A stretch of DNA of 64,000 nt from Streptomyces caelestis (GCF_014205255.1 NZ_JACHNE010000001.1:3100001-3164000), one strand, 5' to 3'. Counted from the first letter of the stretch, positions 41,345-50,013 are shown. The notes: generated by a model not told the origin, from the letters alone. Program-made: numbers and translations.

Positions 41345-42247
41345 ATGTACGACTACGACCTCCTGGTCGTGGGGTCGGCCAACGCCGACCTGGTGATCGG
41401 TGTCGAGCGCCGGCCCGGTGCCGGCGAGACCGTGCTCGGCTCCGACCTGGCCGTCCACCCGGGCGGCAAGGGCGCGAACCAGGCGGTCGCGGCCGCCCGG
41501 CTCGGGGCCCGTACGGCTCTGCTGGCCCGGGTCGGCGACGACGCGTACGGGCGGCTGCTGCTGGACTCGCAGCGCTCGGCCGGGGTGGACACGGTGGGTG
41601 TCCTGGTGGGCGGCGCGCCGACCGGGGTCGCGCTGATCACGATCGACCCGTCCGGCGACAACAGCATCGTGGTCTCGCCGGGCGCGAACGGCCGGCTGTC
41701 CCCGGAGGACGTCAGCGCCGCCGGGTGCCTCTTCCAGGGCTCCCGGGTGGTTTCGGCGCAGCTGGAGATCCCGCTGGAGACGGTGGTGGAGGTCGTACGG
41801 AACCTGGCGCCGGAGAGCCGTTTCGTGCTGAATCCCTCGCCACCGCGGCCCCTTCCGCAGGAGGTGCTGGCGGCGTGCGATCCGCTGATCGTCAACGAGC
41901 ACGAGGCGAAGGTCATTCTGGGCCCGGCCGCCGTGGGGGACAGCCCGGAGGACTGGGCGCGGATCCTGCTCGCGAAGGGCCCGCGGTCGGTGGTGGTGAC
42001 GCTGGGCGCGGAGGGCGCGCTGGTCGCCTCCGCGCAGGGTGTCTCCCGGGTGCCGTCCGTGAAGGTGAACCCCGTGGACACGACCGGCGCGGGTGACGCG
42101 TTCACCGCCGCGCTGGCCTTCCGGCTGGGCGCCGGTGAGTCCCTGGCCGAGGCGGCCGCGTACGCGGCGCGGGTCGGGGCGGTGACCGCGACGAGGGAGG
42201 GCGCGCAGGCGTCCTTCCCGACGGCGGCGGAGGTCGCCGCGCTGTGA
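41345..42247 (+). CDS. rbsK: Ribokinase
   Basis: 300 residues. PfkB family; phosphorylates ribose to ribose-5-phosphate. N-terminal GSANADLVIGVERRPGAGETVLGSD, substrate motif HPGGKGANQAVAAARLGA near 40-57, and the catalytic signature NPVDTTGAGDAFTAALAFRLGAG near 243-265, with the active Asp in GAGDAF. The ATG at 41345 has a GGGGAG site. It follows the transporter after 74 bp and overlaps rbsD by four bases. It commits the imported sugar to the pentose phosphate pathway. Confidence 0.92.
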   Translation: MYDYDLLVVGSANADLVIGVERRPGAGETVLGSDLAVHPGGKGANQAVAAARLGARTALLARVGDDAYGRLLLDSQRSAGVDTVGVLVGGAPTGVALITIDPSGDNSIVVSPGANGRLSPEDVSAAGCLFQGSRVVSAQLEIPLETVVEVVRNLAPESRFVLNPSPPRPLPQEVLAACDPLIVNEHEAKVILGPAAVGDSPEDWARILLAKGPRSVVVTLGAEGALVASAQGVSRVPSVKVNPVDTTGAGDAFTAALAFRLGAGESLAEAAAYAARVGAVTATREGAQASFPTAAEVAAL

Positions 42248-42633
42248 AGCGGAACGGGATACTGAACCGTCACCTCGCCGGTGCGCTGGCCGGGCTGGGC
42301 CACGGGGACGGGGTGCTGGTGTGCGACGTGGGCATGCCCATTCCCGACGGCCCCCGGGTGGTGGACCTCGCCTTCCGGGCCGGGGTGCCGACGTTCGCCG
42401 AGGTGCTGGAGGGGCTGCTGGCCGAGCTGGTGGTCGAGGGGGCGACGGCGGCGGCGGAGGTGCGGGAAGCGAACCAGGAGGCTGCGCAGCTCCTGGAGGG
42501 GCATTTCCCGTCACTGGAGCTGGTGTCGCACGAGCGGCTCAAGGAACTGTCGGCCGGGGCCCGGCTGGTGGTCCGCACGGGCGAGGCACGGCCGTACGCG
42601 AACGTGCTGCTGAGGTGCGGCGTCTTCTTCTGA
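42244..42633 (+). CDS. rbsD: D-ribose pyranase
   Basis: 129 residues, full length. RbsD interconverts beta-pyranose and beta-furanose ribose so that the kinase gets the right form. N-terminal MKRNGILNRHLAGALAGLGHGDGVLVCDVGMPIP holds the catalytic His (HLAGAL) and Asp; the C-terminal VVRTGEARPYANVLLRCGVFF is the family end. Its presence makes ribose the best guess for the substrate of the whole operon. GTG start inside the rbsK stop (GTGA). Last gene before a strong terminator. Confidence 0.93.
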   Translation: MKRNGILNRHLAGALAGLGHGDGVLVCDVGMPIPDGPRVVDLAFRAGVPTFAEVLEGLLAELVVEGATAAAEVREANQEAAQLLEGHFPSLELVSHERLKELSAGARLVVRTGEARPYANVLLRCGVFF

Positions 42634-42670
42634 CGGCCCCGGGCGGTTCTGCCGGGGCCCGGAACGGCTT

Positions 42671-42708
42671 CGAGGGAGCCCGGTCCGTCGACCGGGCTCC
42701 CTCGGCTT
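42671..42708 (+). terminator. Terminator of the ribose-type operon
   Basis: CGAGGGAGCCCGGT (42671-42684) pairs fully with ACCGGGCTCCCTCG (42691-42704) around a six-base loop, and is followed by GCTTTC. It lies 37 bases past the rbsD stop. Confidence 0.85.
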
Positions 42709-42860
42709 TCCCCTCCCGTCAGAACCCCCGCGATCCCCCCAGATCTCCCCCCAGAAAGCCCTGACGCCATGTACGACACGCGCAGGAGCGAAAGGGTTGC
42801 GCGGTCAGGTAAGAATTTCTTGCCGGATCCTTGCCGGAATCTTGCCGGAGCCCTGAGAGA

Positions 42861-43364
42861 TCACCGCGCCGGCCGCGTCAGCACGCGGGTGAGGCCGCCG
42901 TCGTCCTCCTCGATGTCCCGGACGTGCGCGAACCCGATCCGGCCGAGCAGGCGCAGCGAGGCCTCGTTCCGCGCGGCGACGGTGGCGTGCACCTCGGTCA
43001 GCCCGAGCACGTCGAAGCCGTACGCGACGAGCGCTTCCGCCAGCTCCGTCCCGAGCCCGCTGCCCCAGGCCTCCGGGGCCAGGGCATAGACGATCTCGTG
43101 ACCGTCGACCGCGTCCGTCCGCTTGATCTCCGCGTGCCCGGCCAGTCGCCCGCCGCGCCGGACCGCCCACACGTCGAACAGATCCTGGGCGTAGACCTTG
43201 GTGAAGATCCGCCCGAACAGGGCCCGGTCGTCCGCCTCGGCAGCGGGCCCGTCACCCACCCACCGGGAGACCCGGGTGTCCTGGAACAGGGCGACGAAGT
43301 CCTCTTCGTCCTGCGGGGTGTAGGCGTCGAGGAGCAGGCGGGGGGTGCGCAGGGCCGGGGGCAT
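42861..43364 (-). CDS. GNAT acetyltransferase (RimJ/RimL type)
   Basis: 167 residues. N-terminal TPRLLLDAYTPQDEEDFVALFQDTRVSRWVGDG is the usual opening of RimJ/RimL-like N-acetyltransferases. The acetyl-CoA motif region is EAWGSGLGTELAEALVAYGFDVLGLTEVHATVAARNEASLRLLGRIGF near 97-143. Likely acetylates a protein alpha-amine or a small amine. The start has no clear ribosome site (CCCCCC just before the ATG), so it could be leaderless. It is convergent with the ribose operon. Confidence 0.8.
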   Translation of the reverse strand: MPPALRTPRLLLDAYTPQDEEDFVALFQDTRVSRWVGDGPAAEADDRALFGRIFTKVYAQDLFDVWAVRRGGRLAGHAEIKRTDAVDGHEIVYALAPEAWGSGLGTELAEALVAYGFDVLGLTEVHATVAARNEASLRLLGRIGFAHVRDIEEDDGGLTRVLTRPAR

Positions 43365-43409
43365 GGGGGGTGACGCTAGCCAGGTGGGCAGGGACGTGCA
43401 ACGGGATTG

Positions 43410-44150
43410 TCACGGGGTGCGGAAGCCGCGGAAGGTCACCTGCTTCCGGCTCGTGAAGCCGAGCCGTTCGTACAGGGCGATCGCAGCGGTGTTCGCCTCG
43501 GCCACGTGCAGGAAGGGGCGCCGCCCGTGCGCCAGGACGCGGGTGACGAGGGCGGTGACCAGACGGGCGGCGTGGCCTCGCCCGCGTGCCTCGGGGGCCG
43601 TGCAGACGGTGCTGATCTCGGTCCATCCCGGAGGCCGGAGCCGCTCGCCCGCCATGGCCACCAGCCTGCCGCTCTCGCGGACGCCGAGGTAGGTGCCGAG
43701 GTCGCGGGTGCGCGGCCAGAACGGCCCGGGCCGTTCTGGCCGCCAGAACGGCCCGGGCCGGGTGCGTGCGACCAGGTCGAGCATCTCGGGGACATCGGCC
43801 TCGCCCAGTTCGGCCACGTCGGTGCCGGTCCCGGCGGGGGCCGGAGCGGGCCGGATACCGGCGGGCCAGATCATCTGCCGGCCTTCGAGGACGAACACCG
43901 GCTCCCAGTCCGGCGGTGGGGTCGCCGGGCAGCTGAACATGTCGGCGAACGCGTCCCGGCCGAGGAGCCGTGCGAGATCGGCCCAGTCCGCCGCGTCCGC
44001 TTCGGCGGGTACCGCCGAGAAGGTCGCGACGTCCGGCAGATAGGTGGCAGCCCGGCCGAACCGGCGGCCGAGTTCCGCGTGGCGGCCGCGCAGCGATTCG
44101 CCCACCGGGTCGTCGAGCGCCGTGGTGTCACCGCTGTCGCCGTTCGTCAT
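43410..44150 (-). CDS. GNAT acetyltransferase with a duplicated palindromic insert
   Basis: 246 residues. A poorly conserved N-terminal domain, then a GNAT domain from about 125: DVAELGEADVPEMLDLVARTRPGPFW, LGVRESGRLVAMAGERLRPPGWTEISTVCTAPEARGRGHAARLVTALV, and HVAEANTAAIALYERLGFTSRKQVTF, with the acetyl-CoA loop RGRGHAAR. ATG at 44150 follows GAGAGG. Residues around 138-150 (RPGPFWRPERPGPFW) are duplicated by a palindromic 27-bp DNA repeat at 43715-43760. Substrate unknown; this two-part layout is common in Streptomyces. Confidence 0.8.
   Translation of the reverse strand: MTNGDSGDTTALDDPVGESLRGRHAELGRRFGRAATYLPDVATFSAVPAEADAADWADLARLLGRDAFADMFSCPATPPPDWEPVFVLEGRQMIWPAGIRPAPAPAGTGTDVAELGEADVPEMLDLVARTRPGPFWRPERPGPFWPRTRDLGTYLGVRESGRLVAMAGERLRPPGWTEISTVCTAPEARGRGHAARLVTALVTRVLAHGRRPFLHVAEANTAAIALYERLGFTSRKQVTFRGFRTP
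43715..43760. repeat. 26-base perfect palindrome with a partial direct duplicate inside a GNAT gene
   Basis: Arms GCCAGAACGGCCC and GGGCCGTTCTGGC (43715-43740) form a perfect palindrome. CCAGAACGGCCCGGGCCG then repeats at 43743-43760. The event adds nine residues in frame to the encoded acetyltransferase. Confidence 0.75.
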
Positions 44151-44414
44151 GGTGCTGTGCCTCTCCCTGTGCGCGGCGGCCGGTGGTTCCCTCTTCCGGG
44201 TGTTCGGCGTGGTCGTCGGCGCCCCGCGCGTCGGCGGGGCCGGCTCGGTGCCGGCGGCCCTGTGCGACAACCCGCGCTCCGTCGAGGACCTCACCGACGT
44301 GTACGCCGCCGCCGACCTGTTCCGCGTGATCTGACAGCACGCTGAGAGCATCGGGGCGTCGTCCGTTCCTCCGGCCCCGCGAGGCGGCGCGGGCCGCCGG
44401 CGCCCCGCGCCGCG

Positions 44415-45218
44415 TCACGCCGAGTCGTTCAGCAGCCGGCTCAGATGCTCGCGGCCCGCCTCCAGCAGGCCGGGGAGTTCGGCGGCCGACTCGTACCAGC
44501 GCTTCTCGTACTCCCAGCACAGCCAGCCGTCCCAGCCGTGCCGGGAGAGGACCTCCACGCACTCGGCCAGCGGCAGGACGCCCGCGCCGAGCGGCAGCGG
44601 GGTGGTGTCCTCGGCGGAGGCGATGTCCTTGATCTGGACGTAACCGAGGTGCGGGGAGAGCGCCGCGTAGGTCTCCGAGGGCTGTTCGCCGCCGAGCCAG
44701 GTGTGCATCACGTCCCACAGCGCGCCCACCTGGCGGTGGCCGACCAGGCCGAGGACGCGCATCGCGTCGGCGGCGGTGCGGTGCGAGTCGTGGGTCTCCA
44801 GGAGGATGCGGACGCCCAGGTCGTTCGCGTACTCGGCGGCCGTGCCCAGCCGCCGGGCGGCCGTGGCGTCGGCCTCCTCGGGGGTCTGGACGTCGAGGTC
44901 GCCGCCGGGGAAGACCCGGATGTACGGGGCGCCGAGGTCGCGGGCCAGGTCGAGGAGGGAGCGGATCTCGGCCAGGACGGGTTCGTCGTCGCCCGGCGCG
45001 GCGACGCGCGCGTAGCCCGCCAGGCCCAGGATCTCTACGCCCGACCCCTTGAACTCGGCCGCGACATCGGCCCGTTCGGCGGAGCCGAGGCCGGGGTGGA
45101 CCGGTTCCTCGGGGTGGGCGCGCAGTTCCACGCCGTGGTAGCCGTGGGCGGTGGCGAGCCGCAGGACGTCGGGCAGGGGCAGGCCGGGGACACCGAGGGT
45201 GGAGAACGCCAGCTTCAT
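44415..45218 (-). CDS. Sugar phosphate isomerase/epimerase (xylose-isomerase-like TIM barrel)
   Basis: 267 residues. AP-endonuclease-2-like TIM barrel used by IolE/IolI and other sugar epimerases. MKLAFSTLGVPGLPLPDVLRLATAHGYHGVELRAHP opens the barrel. VRILLETHDSH (metal Glu) is near 138, VGALWDVMHTW (Asp, His) near 165, LGYVQIKDIAS near 190, and WLCWEYEKRWY (late Glu) near 232. These are the expected positions of the divalent metal ligands. It stands alone, 44 bp from the MarR-GNAT gene on the same strand. Substrate unknown; possibly a keto-inositol or sugar acid. Confidence 0.85.
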   Translation of the reverse strand: MKLAFSTLGVPGLPLPDVLRLATAHGYHGVELRAHPEEPVHPGLGSAERADVAAEFKGSGVEILGLAGYARVAAPGDDEPVLAEIRSLLDLARDLGAPYIRVFPGGDLDVQTPEEADATAARRLGTAAEYANDLGVRILLETHDSHRTAADAMRVLGLVGHRQVGALWDVMHTWLGGEQPSETYAALSPHLGYVQIKDIASAEDTTPLPLGAGVLPLAECVEVLSRHGWDGWLCWEYEKRWYESAAELPGLLEAGREHLSRLLNDSA

Positions 45219-45262
45219 GTGGACGGACCCTACCCGGCACCCCTGCCGGTGACTCCCCTTCG

Positions 45263-46195
45263 TCACTCGGGTGTTGCGAGAAGATCCAGTCGCCAGTCCT
45301 GCCCGACCAGGTCCCGGCCGAAGGAGCGGTGCGGTTTCTCCGCGACCAGCACGAAGCCGTGGCGCTGGTAGACGCGGCGGGCCGCGGCGAGGACGTCGTT
45401 GGTCCACAGGACCACCTCGCGGTAGCCGGCCTCGCGCGCGAAGCCGACGACGGCCCCGACCAGCCGGTCCCCGATGCCCAGGCCGCGCGCGTCCGGCTCG
45501 ACGAGCAGCAGCCGGAGCCGGGCGGCACCCGGAGCGTCGTCCCGTACGCACATCACGCACCCCACCGGCCGGCCGTCCAGCTCGGCGATCCATGTCCGCT
45601 CCAGACGCGGGTCGTGGTCCTCGCCGTAGTCGGCGACGATCCGGGCGACCAGGCCCTCGTAGTCGGCGTTCCACCCGTACTCGGCGGCGTACAGGGCGGC
45701 GTTGCGCTGCACGATCCAGCCGAGGTCGCCGGGGACGGGGTCGCGCAGGACGACGTCCTCGGGGCGTGGGGCCCGGCCACCGCCCAGGATCTCCCGGACG
45801 GTCCGCATCGCCTCCGCCAGCCGCGGCCGGTCCTCGGCCGGCACGGTGGCCAGCATCGCCCCGACCGTCTCCCGCGCCCGCTCGTCGAGGAGCGCGGCGG
45901 CCTCCCGGCCGCGCCCGGTGAGCGTGACACTGCGGCGGCGCGGGTCCGTCTCGGACGGCCCGCGCTCGACCAGCCCGTCCTCCTCGAACCGGTTCAGGAT
46001 GCGGCTCAGGTACCCGGCGTCCAGGTGCAGCTGGGCCCGCAGGTCGGCGGCGTCCGTGCGCGGCGCGTGGGCGAGCTCGTAGAGCACGCGGGACTCGGTG
46101 AGGGTGTAGGGGACGTAGAGGTGACGGCCGTAGTCGAGCGCGCCGATCACGTTCGTGTAGAAGCGGCTGAAGGAGCGGATGTCCTGGACGGTCAT
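45263..46195 (-). CDS. MarR-type regulator fused to a GNAT acetyltransferase
   Basis: 310 residues. The N-terminal half is a MarR winged helix: YVPYTLTESRVLYELAHAPRTDAADLRAQLHLDAGYLSRILNRFEEDGLVERGPSETDPRRRSVTLT (30-100). The C-terminal half is a GNAT domain from about 150, with RNAALYAAEYGWNADYEGLVARIVADY and the acetyl-CoA loop VEPDARGLGIGDRLV near 228-242. The combination is a known bifunctional family (BshB/SO-type MarR-GNAT). It probably senses or modifies a small amine and controls nearby genes. ATG at 46195 or GTG at 46201. A TGACT-C-AGTCA palindrome lies just upstream and may be its operator. Confidence 0.88.
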   Translation of the reverse strand: MTVQDIRSFSRFYTNVIGALDYGRHLYVPYTLTESRVLYELAHAPRTDAADLRAQLHLDAGYLSRILNRFEEDGLVERGPSETDPRRRSVTLTGRGREAAALLDERARETVGAMLATVPAEDRPRLAEAMRTVREILGGGRAPRPEDVVLRDPVPGDLGWIVQRNAALYAAEYGWNADYEGLVARIVADYGEDHDPRLERTWIAELDGRPVGCVMCVRDDAPGAARLRLLLVEPDARGLGIGDRLVGAVVGFAREAGYREVVLWTNDVLAAARRVYQRHGFVLVAEKPHRSFGRDLVGQDWRLDLLATPE

Positions 46196-46215
46196 GGCCA
46201 CGACCCCCGGATGCT

Positions 46216-46226
46216 TGACTCAGTCA
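46216..46226. promoter_or_regulatory. TGACTCAGTCA palindrome before the MarR-GNAT gene
   Basis: An 11-base palindrome 21-31 bp upstream of the start, overlapping a TTGACT that could serve as a -35 element or half-site. MarR-family proteins usually bind such short palindromes at their own promoter. Confidence 0.5.
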
Positions 46227-46406
46227 GAGATTCCCGTGGGTCGAGCTTAGACGTCCTGGACAGTCGGGGCCAGGCAGCGTGACGGCCGATGAGTTTCCGC
46301 GTGATCCGCAGTCAGAGTCATGGTTGGTGCGTCGCGGCTGCGAGTGTGGTGGAAGCGCACCGGCTGATTCCGTTGCGAACCGGACACGAGACACCGAGGA
46401 ACTCAG

Positions 46407-46979
46407 ATGCGTACCCTGATCAGCACCGCGTTCATCTCACTCGACGGCGTCGTGGAGGCCCCGGGCGGCGAGCCCGGTTACCGGAACTCCGGGTGGACCT
46501 TCAAGGACATCGAGTTCCTCCCCGAGGCATACGAGATCAAGGGCCGGGAACAGGAGGAAGCCACCGCCATGCTGATGGGCCGGACCAGCTACGAGGCGTT
46601 CAGCCCGGTGTGGCCCGGCATGGAGGACTTCGCCGACTACAAGGTGATGCCGAAGTACGTCGTCTCCACCACCCTCACCGAGGACGACCTGGTGTCGAAC
46701 TGGGGCGAGACGACGATCCTGCGCTCGCTCGACGAGGTCGCCGCGCTGAAGGAGACCGAGGGCGGCCCGATCATCGTCCACGGCAGCGCCTCCCTGAACC
46801 AGGGCCTTTCGGACGCCGGCCTGATCGACCGCTACCACCTGCTCGTCTTCCCGCTCCTGCTCGGCGCGGGCAAGCGGCTCTTCAGCGCCACGGACAAGGA
46901 CGCCCAGAAGCTGAAGCTCGTCGAGCACGAGGTCTACGCCAACGGTCTGCAGAAGAACGTCTTCGACGTCGTCCGCTGA
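46407..46979 (+). CDS. RibD C-terminal-like (dihydrofolate reductase fold) protein
   Basis: 190 residues. DHFR/RibD_C fold: RTLISTAFISLDGVVEAPGGEPGYRNSGWTF, AMLMGRTSYEAFSPVWP near 53-70, KYVVSTTLTEDDLVSNW, and GGPIIVHGSASLNQGLSDAGLIDRYHLLVFPLLLGAGKRLF near 125-165. These proteins are predicted NADPH-dependent reductases of unknown substrate. The ATG at 46407 has a GAGGAAC site. It is not closely related to the other RibD-like gene at 35420, so it is not a recent duplicate. It is followed by an IS remnant on the opposite strand. Confidence 0.85.
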   Translation: MRTLISTAFISLDGVVEAPGGEPGYRNSGWTFKDIEFLPEAYEIKGREQEEATAMLMGRTSYEAFSPVWPGMEDFADYKVMPKYVVSTTLTEDDLVSNWGETTILRSLDEVAALKETEGGPIIVHGSASLNQGLSDAGLIDRYHLLVFPLLLGAGKRLFSATDKDAQKLKLVEHEVYANGLQKNVFDVVR

Positions 46980-47524
46980 CGAGACTCCCTGTCCTCGCCC
47001 TGTCGTCACGTCCCCGGACATGGCACTCGTCGGAGGAACCTGTTCGGTTGGCGCGGGACGAGTGGGCCTTTTCCGCCAGGACGACGTCCGGCCCGGTGCG
47101 CGGACGACCACGTCGTCAAGGAACGCGCACGCGGCCATGACGTCGGTGAAGGCGGGCGCATCACCGGCCTGTCCGGCGGTGAGAAAGAACGCGGGGGGCC
47201 GGCAGCGGGCATCGACTGCGCGGTGGACCCTGGTGGTCGGCCCGCCGCGGGACCGACCGATGGCGTGGTCGGCCCGTTCGCCGGCCGGGCCCCTGTGGGC
47301 CCCGGCCGCGTGCTGGTGCGCTCGCACGAGCGTGGAGTCCACCGACACGGCCCAGGTCGGCTTCGACTCCTGGAACACCACTCGGCGCCCGCGCCCGCCC
47401 AGCCCGGGAGCGGCGACCTCCGGCAGGCCCAGGCCGGCTTCGACTCCTGGAACACCACTCGGCGTCCGCGCTCGCCCAGCCCGGGAGCGGCGACCTCCGG
47501 CAGGCCCAGGTCGGAACGCCGAGG
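46980..47524 (-). mobile_element. IS5-family-like insertion sequence remnant
   Basis: On the - strand 47050-47370 reads a transposase fragment: WAVSVDSTLVRAHQHAAGA, HAIGRSRGGPTTRVHRAVDARCRPPAFFLTAGQAGDAPAFTDVMA. This is the DDE core region of IS5-type transposases (first Asp in VDSTLVRAH). The N-terminal and C-terminal parts and the ends of the element are missing, and the frame runs out into unrelated sequence. The upstream end consists of two 77-bp tandem copies of the part coding FQESKP. It is inactive. It sits exactly between the reductase gene and the LacI operon. Confidence 0.75.
47351..47510. repeat. 77-bp tandem repeat at the end of the IS remnant
   Basis: CCCAGG-x-CGGCTTCGACTCC begins at 47351 and 47428, with the start of a third unit at 47505. 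The two full units differ at only a few positions. The repeat includes transposase-coding sequence, so it arose by duplication after insertion. Confidence 0.8.
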
Positions 47525-48574
47525 TCAGGAGACCCGCGGCACCCCGGAAGACCCCCGCACCATCAACTCCCCCCGCACCGATGCGATCCCGCCGGGCGGC
47601 GCCTCCTCCCGCCCCATCGCGATCCGCCCGGCCCGCGCCCCGGCCTCCGCCAGCGGCAACCGCACGGTCGTCAGCGCGGGCACCGCGTCGATGCTGAACG
47701 GCAGATCGTCGAACCCGGCCACCGACACGTCCTCCGGAATCCGCAGCCCGGAGTCGCGCAGCGCCGCACACGCCCCCAGCGCGACGGAGTCGTTCGCGGC
47801 GACGACCGCCGTCAGCGACGGGTCGCGCCGCAGCAGCTCCAGCGTCGCCTCATAGCCGGACCGCCGGTCGTACCGCCCGTGCACCGTCCACCGAGGGTCC
47901 TCCTCGATACCGTGCGCGGCCAGCGCGGCCCGGTGCCCCTCCAGCCGGTGCCGGGTCGTCGTCCGTTCCTCCGGGCCCGCGATGTAGCCGAGCCGCCGGT
48001 GCCCGAGCCCGATCAGGTGCTCGGTGAGTTCCTGTCCGCCCCCGCGGTTGTCGAAGGTCAGCGCGATCGCCCCGGTCTCCGGCGCCGGCGGGCGTCCGCA
48101 CAGGACGACCCGCGTCCCGGCGTCGGCCAGCTTCCGCACCTTCGTGTCCATGGCCGCCTGGTGCGCCGCGTCCTCGATCGCCCCGCCGGTCAGCACCACG
48201 GCCGCCGCCCGCTGCCGCTGCAGCAGCGTGAGATACGTCAGCTCCCGCTCGGGAGAGCCCCCCGTGTTGCAGACCACCGCGAGTCTCTCCCCGCCCGCGC
48301 GGCCGCCGGGCCCGCCGATCTCGGCCTGGATCGCGCTCGCCATGATCCCGAAGAACGGGTCGGCGATGTCGTTCACCAGGATCCCGACCAGGTCGGAGGT
48401 GGCGGCGGCCAGGGCGCTCGCGGGCCCGTTGAGCACGTAGTCCAGCTCGTCCACGGCCTTCAGCACCCGCTCCCGGGTGGAGGCGGCCACGGGGTAGTTC
48501 CCGTTCAGCACGCGCGACACCGTCGCGGGCGAGACCTGCGCGCGGGCCGCCACGTCCGCCAGGGTCACCGTCAT
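47525..48574 (-). CDS. LacI-family transcriptional regulator of the dehydrogenase-DUF993 operon
   Basis: 349 residues. N-terminal HTH TLADVAARAQVSPATVSRVLNGNYPVAASTRERVLKAVDELDYVLNGPASAL (3-55), hinge helix, then sugar-binding domain (VGILVNDIADPFFGIMASAIQ; AVVAANDSVALGACAALRDSGLRIPEDVSVAGFDDLPFSIDAVPALTTV). ATG at 48574 is preceded by GGAGGACGACGAG. It is divergent from the operon starting at 48862. The site GAAAGCGCTTGC in the shared region is a likely operator. The ligand is unknown but probably a sugar or cyclitol intermediate of the adjacent pathway. The 3' end abuts the IS remnant but is intact. Confidence 0.9.
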   Translation of the reverse strand: MTVTLADVAARAQVSPATVSRVLNGNYPVAASTRERVLKAVDELDYVLNGPASALAAATSDLVGILVNDIADPFFGIMASAIQAEIGGPGGRAGGERLAVVCNTGGSPERELTYLTLLQRQRAAAVVLTGGAIEDAAHQAAMDTKVRKLADAGTRVVLCGRPPAPETGAIALTFDNRGGGQELTEHLIGLGHRRLGYIAGPEERTTTRHRLEGHRAALAAHGIEEDPRWTVHGRYDRRSGYEATLELLRRDPSLTAVVAANDSVALGACAALRDSGLRIPEDVSVAGFDDLPFSIDAVPALTTVRLPLAEAGARAGRIAMGREEAPPGGIASVRGELMVRGSSGVPRVS

Positions 48575-48758
48575 CTCGTCGTCCTCCGGTCGCGCATCTT
48601 GTCGTCCGCCCTCGTCGCCCATGTACACACACAGACCTGTGGCCATGGTTCCGAGCAGACCTTAAGCCCCCGGCCCTGGGTTGTTCGCCCCCTCGAACAA
48701 CTCGTCCTGGTCACGGTCTTGTCCGGACCGCTGTCAGAGGCTAGCTTCTTCCTTTATA

Positions 48759-48770
48759 GAAAGCGCTTGC
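48759..48770. promoter_or_regulatory. LacI-type operator GAAAGCGCTTGC
   Basis: Near-palindrome with inner AAGCGCTT and central CG, the usual LacI-family layout, in the 287-bp gap between the divergent regulator and dehydrogenase genes. It is 92 bp before the dehydrogenase start. Confidence 0.65.
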
Positions 48771-48861
48771 TGTAACGCTCACCAGTCCACAGGTGGCTCA
48801 CCGGTCCACCAGGGAAGGGTGGGGCGTACGCGGCGCGACGACCGCGTACGAAGGGATCGAC

Positions 48862-50013
48862 GTGACACGCAAGACGGTGCGTATCGCCATGAACGGCGTG
48901 ACCGGGCGCATGGGCTACCGCCAGCACCTGGTCCGCTCCATCCTCGCCCTCCGTGAGCAGGGCGGCCTCGACCTCGGCGACGGCACCGTGCTGTGGCCCG
49001 AGCCGATCCTGGTCGGACGCCGTGAGCACGCGCTCAAGGCGCTGGCCGAGCGGCATGGGCTGGAGCACGTCTCGACCGACCTGGACGCGGTCCTCGCCGA
49101 CGAGACGGTGGACATCTACTTCGACTCCCAGGTCACCTCCGCCCGCGAGGAGGCGCTCAAGAAGGCCATCGCCGCCGGCAAGCACATCTACACCGAGAAG
49201 CCCACGGCCACCGGCCTCGACGGCGCCCTGGACCTCGCCCGGCTGGCGAACGAGGCCGGCATCAAGCACGGCGTCGTCCAGGACAAGCTCTTCCTCCCCG
49301 GCCTGCTGAAGCTGAAGCGCCTCATCGACGGCGGCTTCTTCGGCCGGATCCTGTCCGTGCGCGGCGAGTTCGGCTACTGGGTGTTCGAGGGCGACTGGCA
49401 GGCCGCGCAGCGCCCGTCCTGGAACTACCGGGCCGAGGACGGCGGAGGCATCGTCGTCGACATGTTCCCGCACTGGGAGTACGTCCTGCACGAGCTGTTC
49501 GGCCGCGTGAAGTCCGTCCAGGCCATCGCCACCACCCACATTCCGCAGCGCTGGGACGAGAACGGCAAGCCCTACGACGCCACCGCCGACGACGCCGCGT
49601 ACGGCATCTTCGAGCTGGAGGGCGGCGCGATCGCCCAGATCAACTCCAGCTGGGCCGTGCGCGTCAACCGCGACGAACTCGTCGAGTTCCAGGTCGACGG
49701 CACCGAGGGCTCGGCCGTCGCCGGCCTGCGCAACTGCCGCGTCCAGCACCGCTCGGCCACGCCCAAGCCGGTCTGGAACCCGGACATCCCCGCCACCGAG
49801 GTCTTCCGCGACCAGTGGCAGGAGATCCCGGACAACGCCGAGTTCGACAACGGCTTCAAGGCACAGTGGGAGCTGTTCCTCAAGCACGTCTACGCCGACG
49901 CCCCCTACCACTGGGACCTGCTGGCCGGCGCCCGCGGTGTCCAGCTCGCCGAGCTGGGCCTGATGTCCTCGGCCGAGGGCCGCCGCATCGACGTACCGGA
50001 GATCCAGCCGTGA
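48862..50013 (+). CDS. Gfo/Idh/MocA-family oxidoreductase
   Basis: 383 residues. An NAD(P)-dependent sugar or inositol dehydrogenase. Rossmann region VRIAMNGVTGRMGYRQHLVRSI near 6-27 (the usual GxGxxG is changed to GVTGRMG). The conserved EKPTA (HIYTEKPTATGLDGALDLA) near 110, where Lys helps catalysis, is followed by the GFO C-terminal domain with GGGIVVDMFPHWEYVL near 190-206 (D and H of the active site). It probably oxidises a hydroxyl of a sugar acid or cyclitol. GTG at 48862 has an AAGGGATC site. It is the first gene of a three-gene operon; the next gene starts inside its stop (GTGA). Confidence 0.88.
   Translation: MTRKTVRIAMNGVTGRMGYRQHLVRSILALREQGGLDLGDGTVLWPEPILVGRREHALKALAERHGLEHVSTDLDAVLADETVDIYFDSQVTSAREEALKKAIAAGKHIYTEKPTATGLDGALDLARLANEAGIKHGVVQDKLFLPGLLKLKRLIDGGFFGRILSVRGEFGYWVFEGDWQAAQRPSWNYRAEDGGGIVVDMFPHWEYVLHELFGRVKSVQAIATTHIPQRWDENGKPYDATADDAAYGIFELEGGAIAQINSSWAVRVNRDELVEFQVDGTEGSAVAGLRNCRVQHRSATPKPVWNPDIPATEVFRDQWQEIPDNAEFDNGFKAQWELFLKHVYADAPYHWDLLAGARGVQLAELGLMSSAEGRRIDVPEIQP

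Noticed and set aside
44152..44334. + strand peptide ending LTDVYAAADLFRVI after the GNAT gene
   Set aside because: Looks protein-like at its end, but it has no ribosome site, overlaps the acetyltransferase start on the other strand and has no recognisable family.
47351..47510. CRISPR or attachment site
   Set aside because: Tandem 77-bp copies of transposase-coding DNA with no spacers; no tRNA or integrase nearby.
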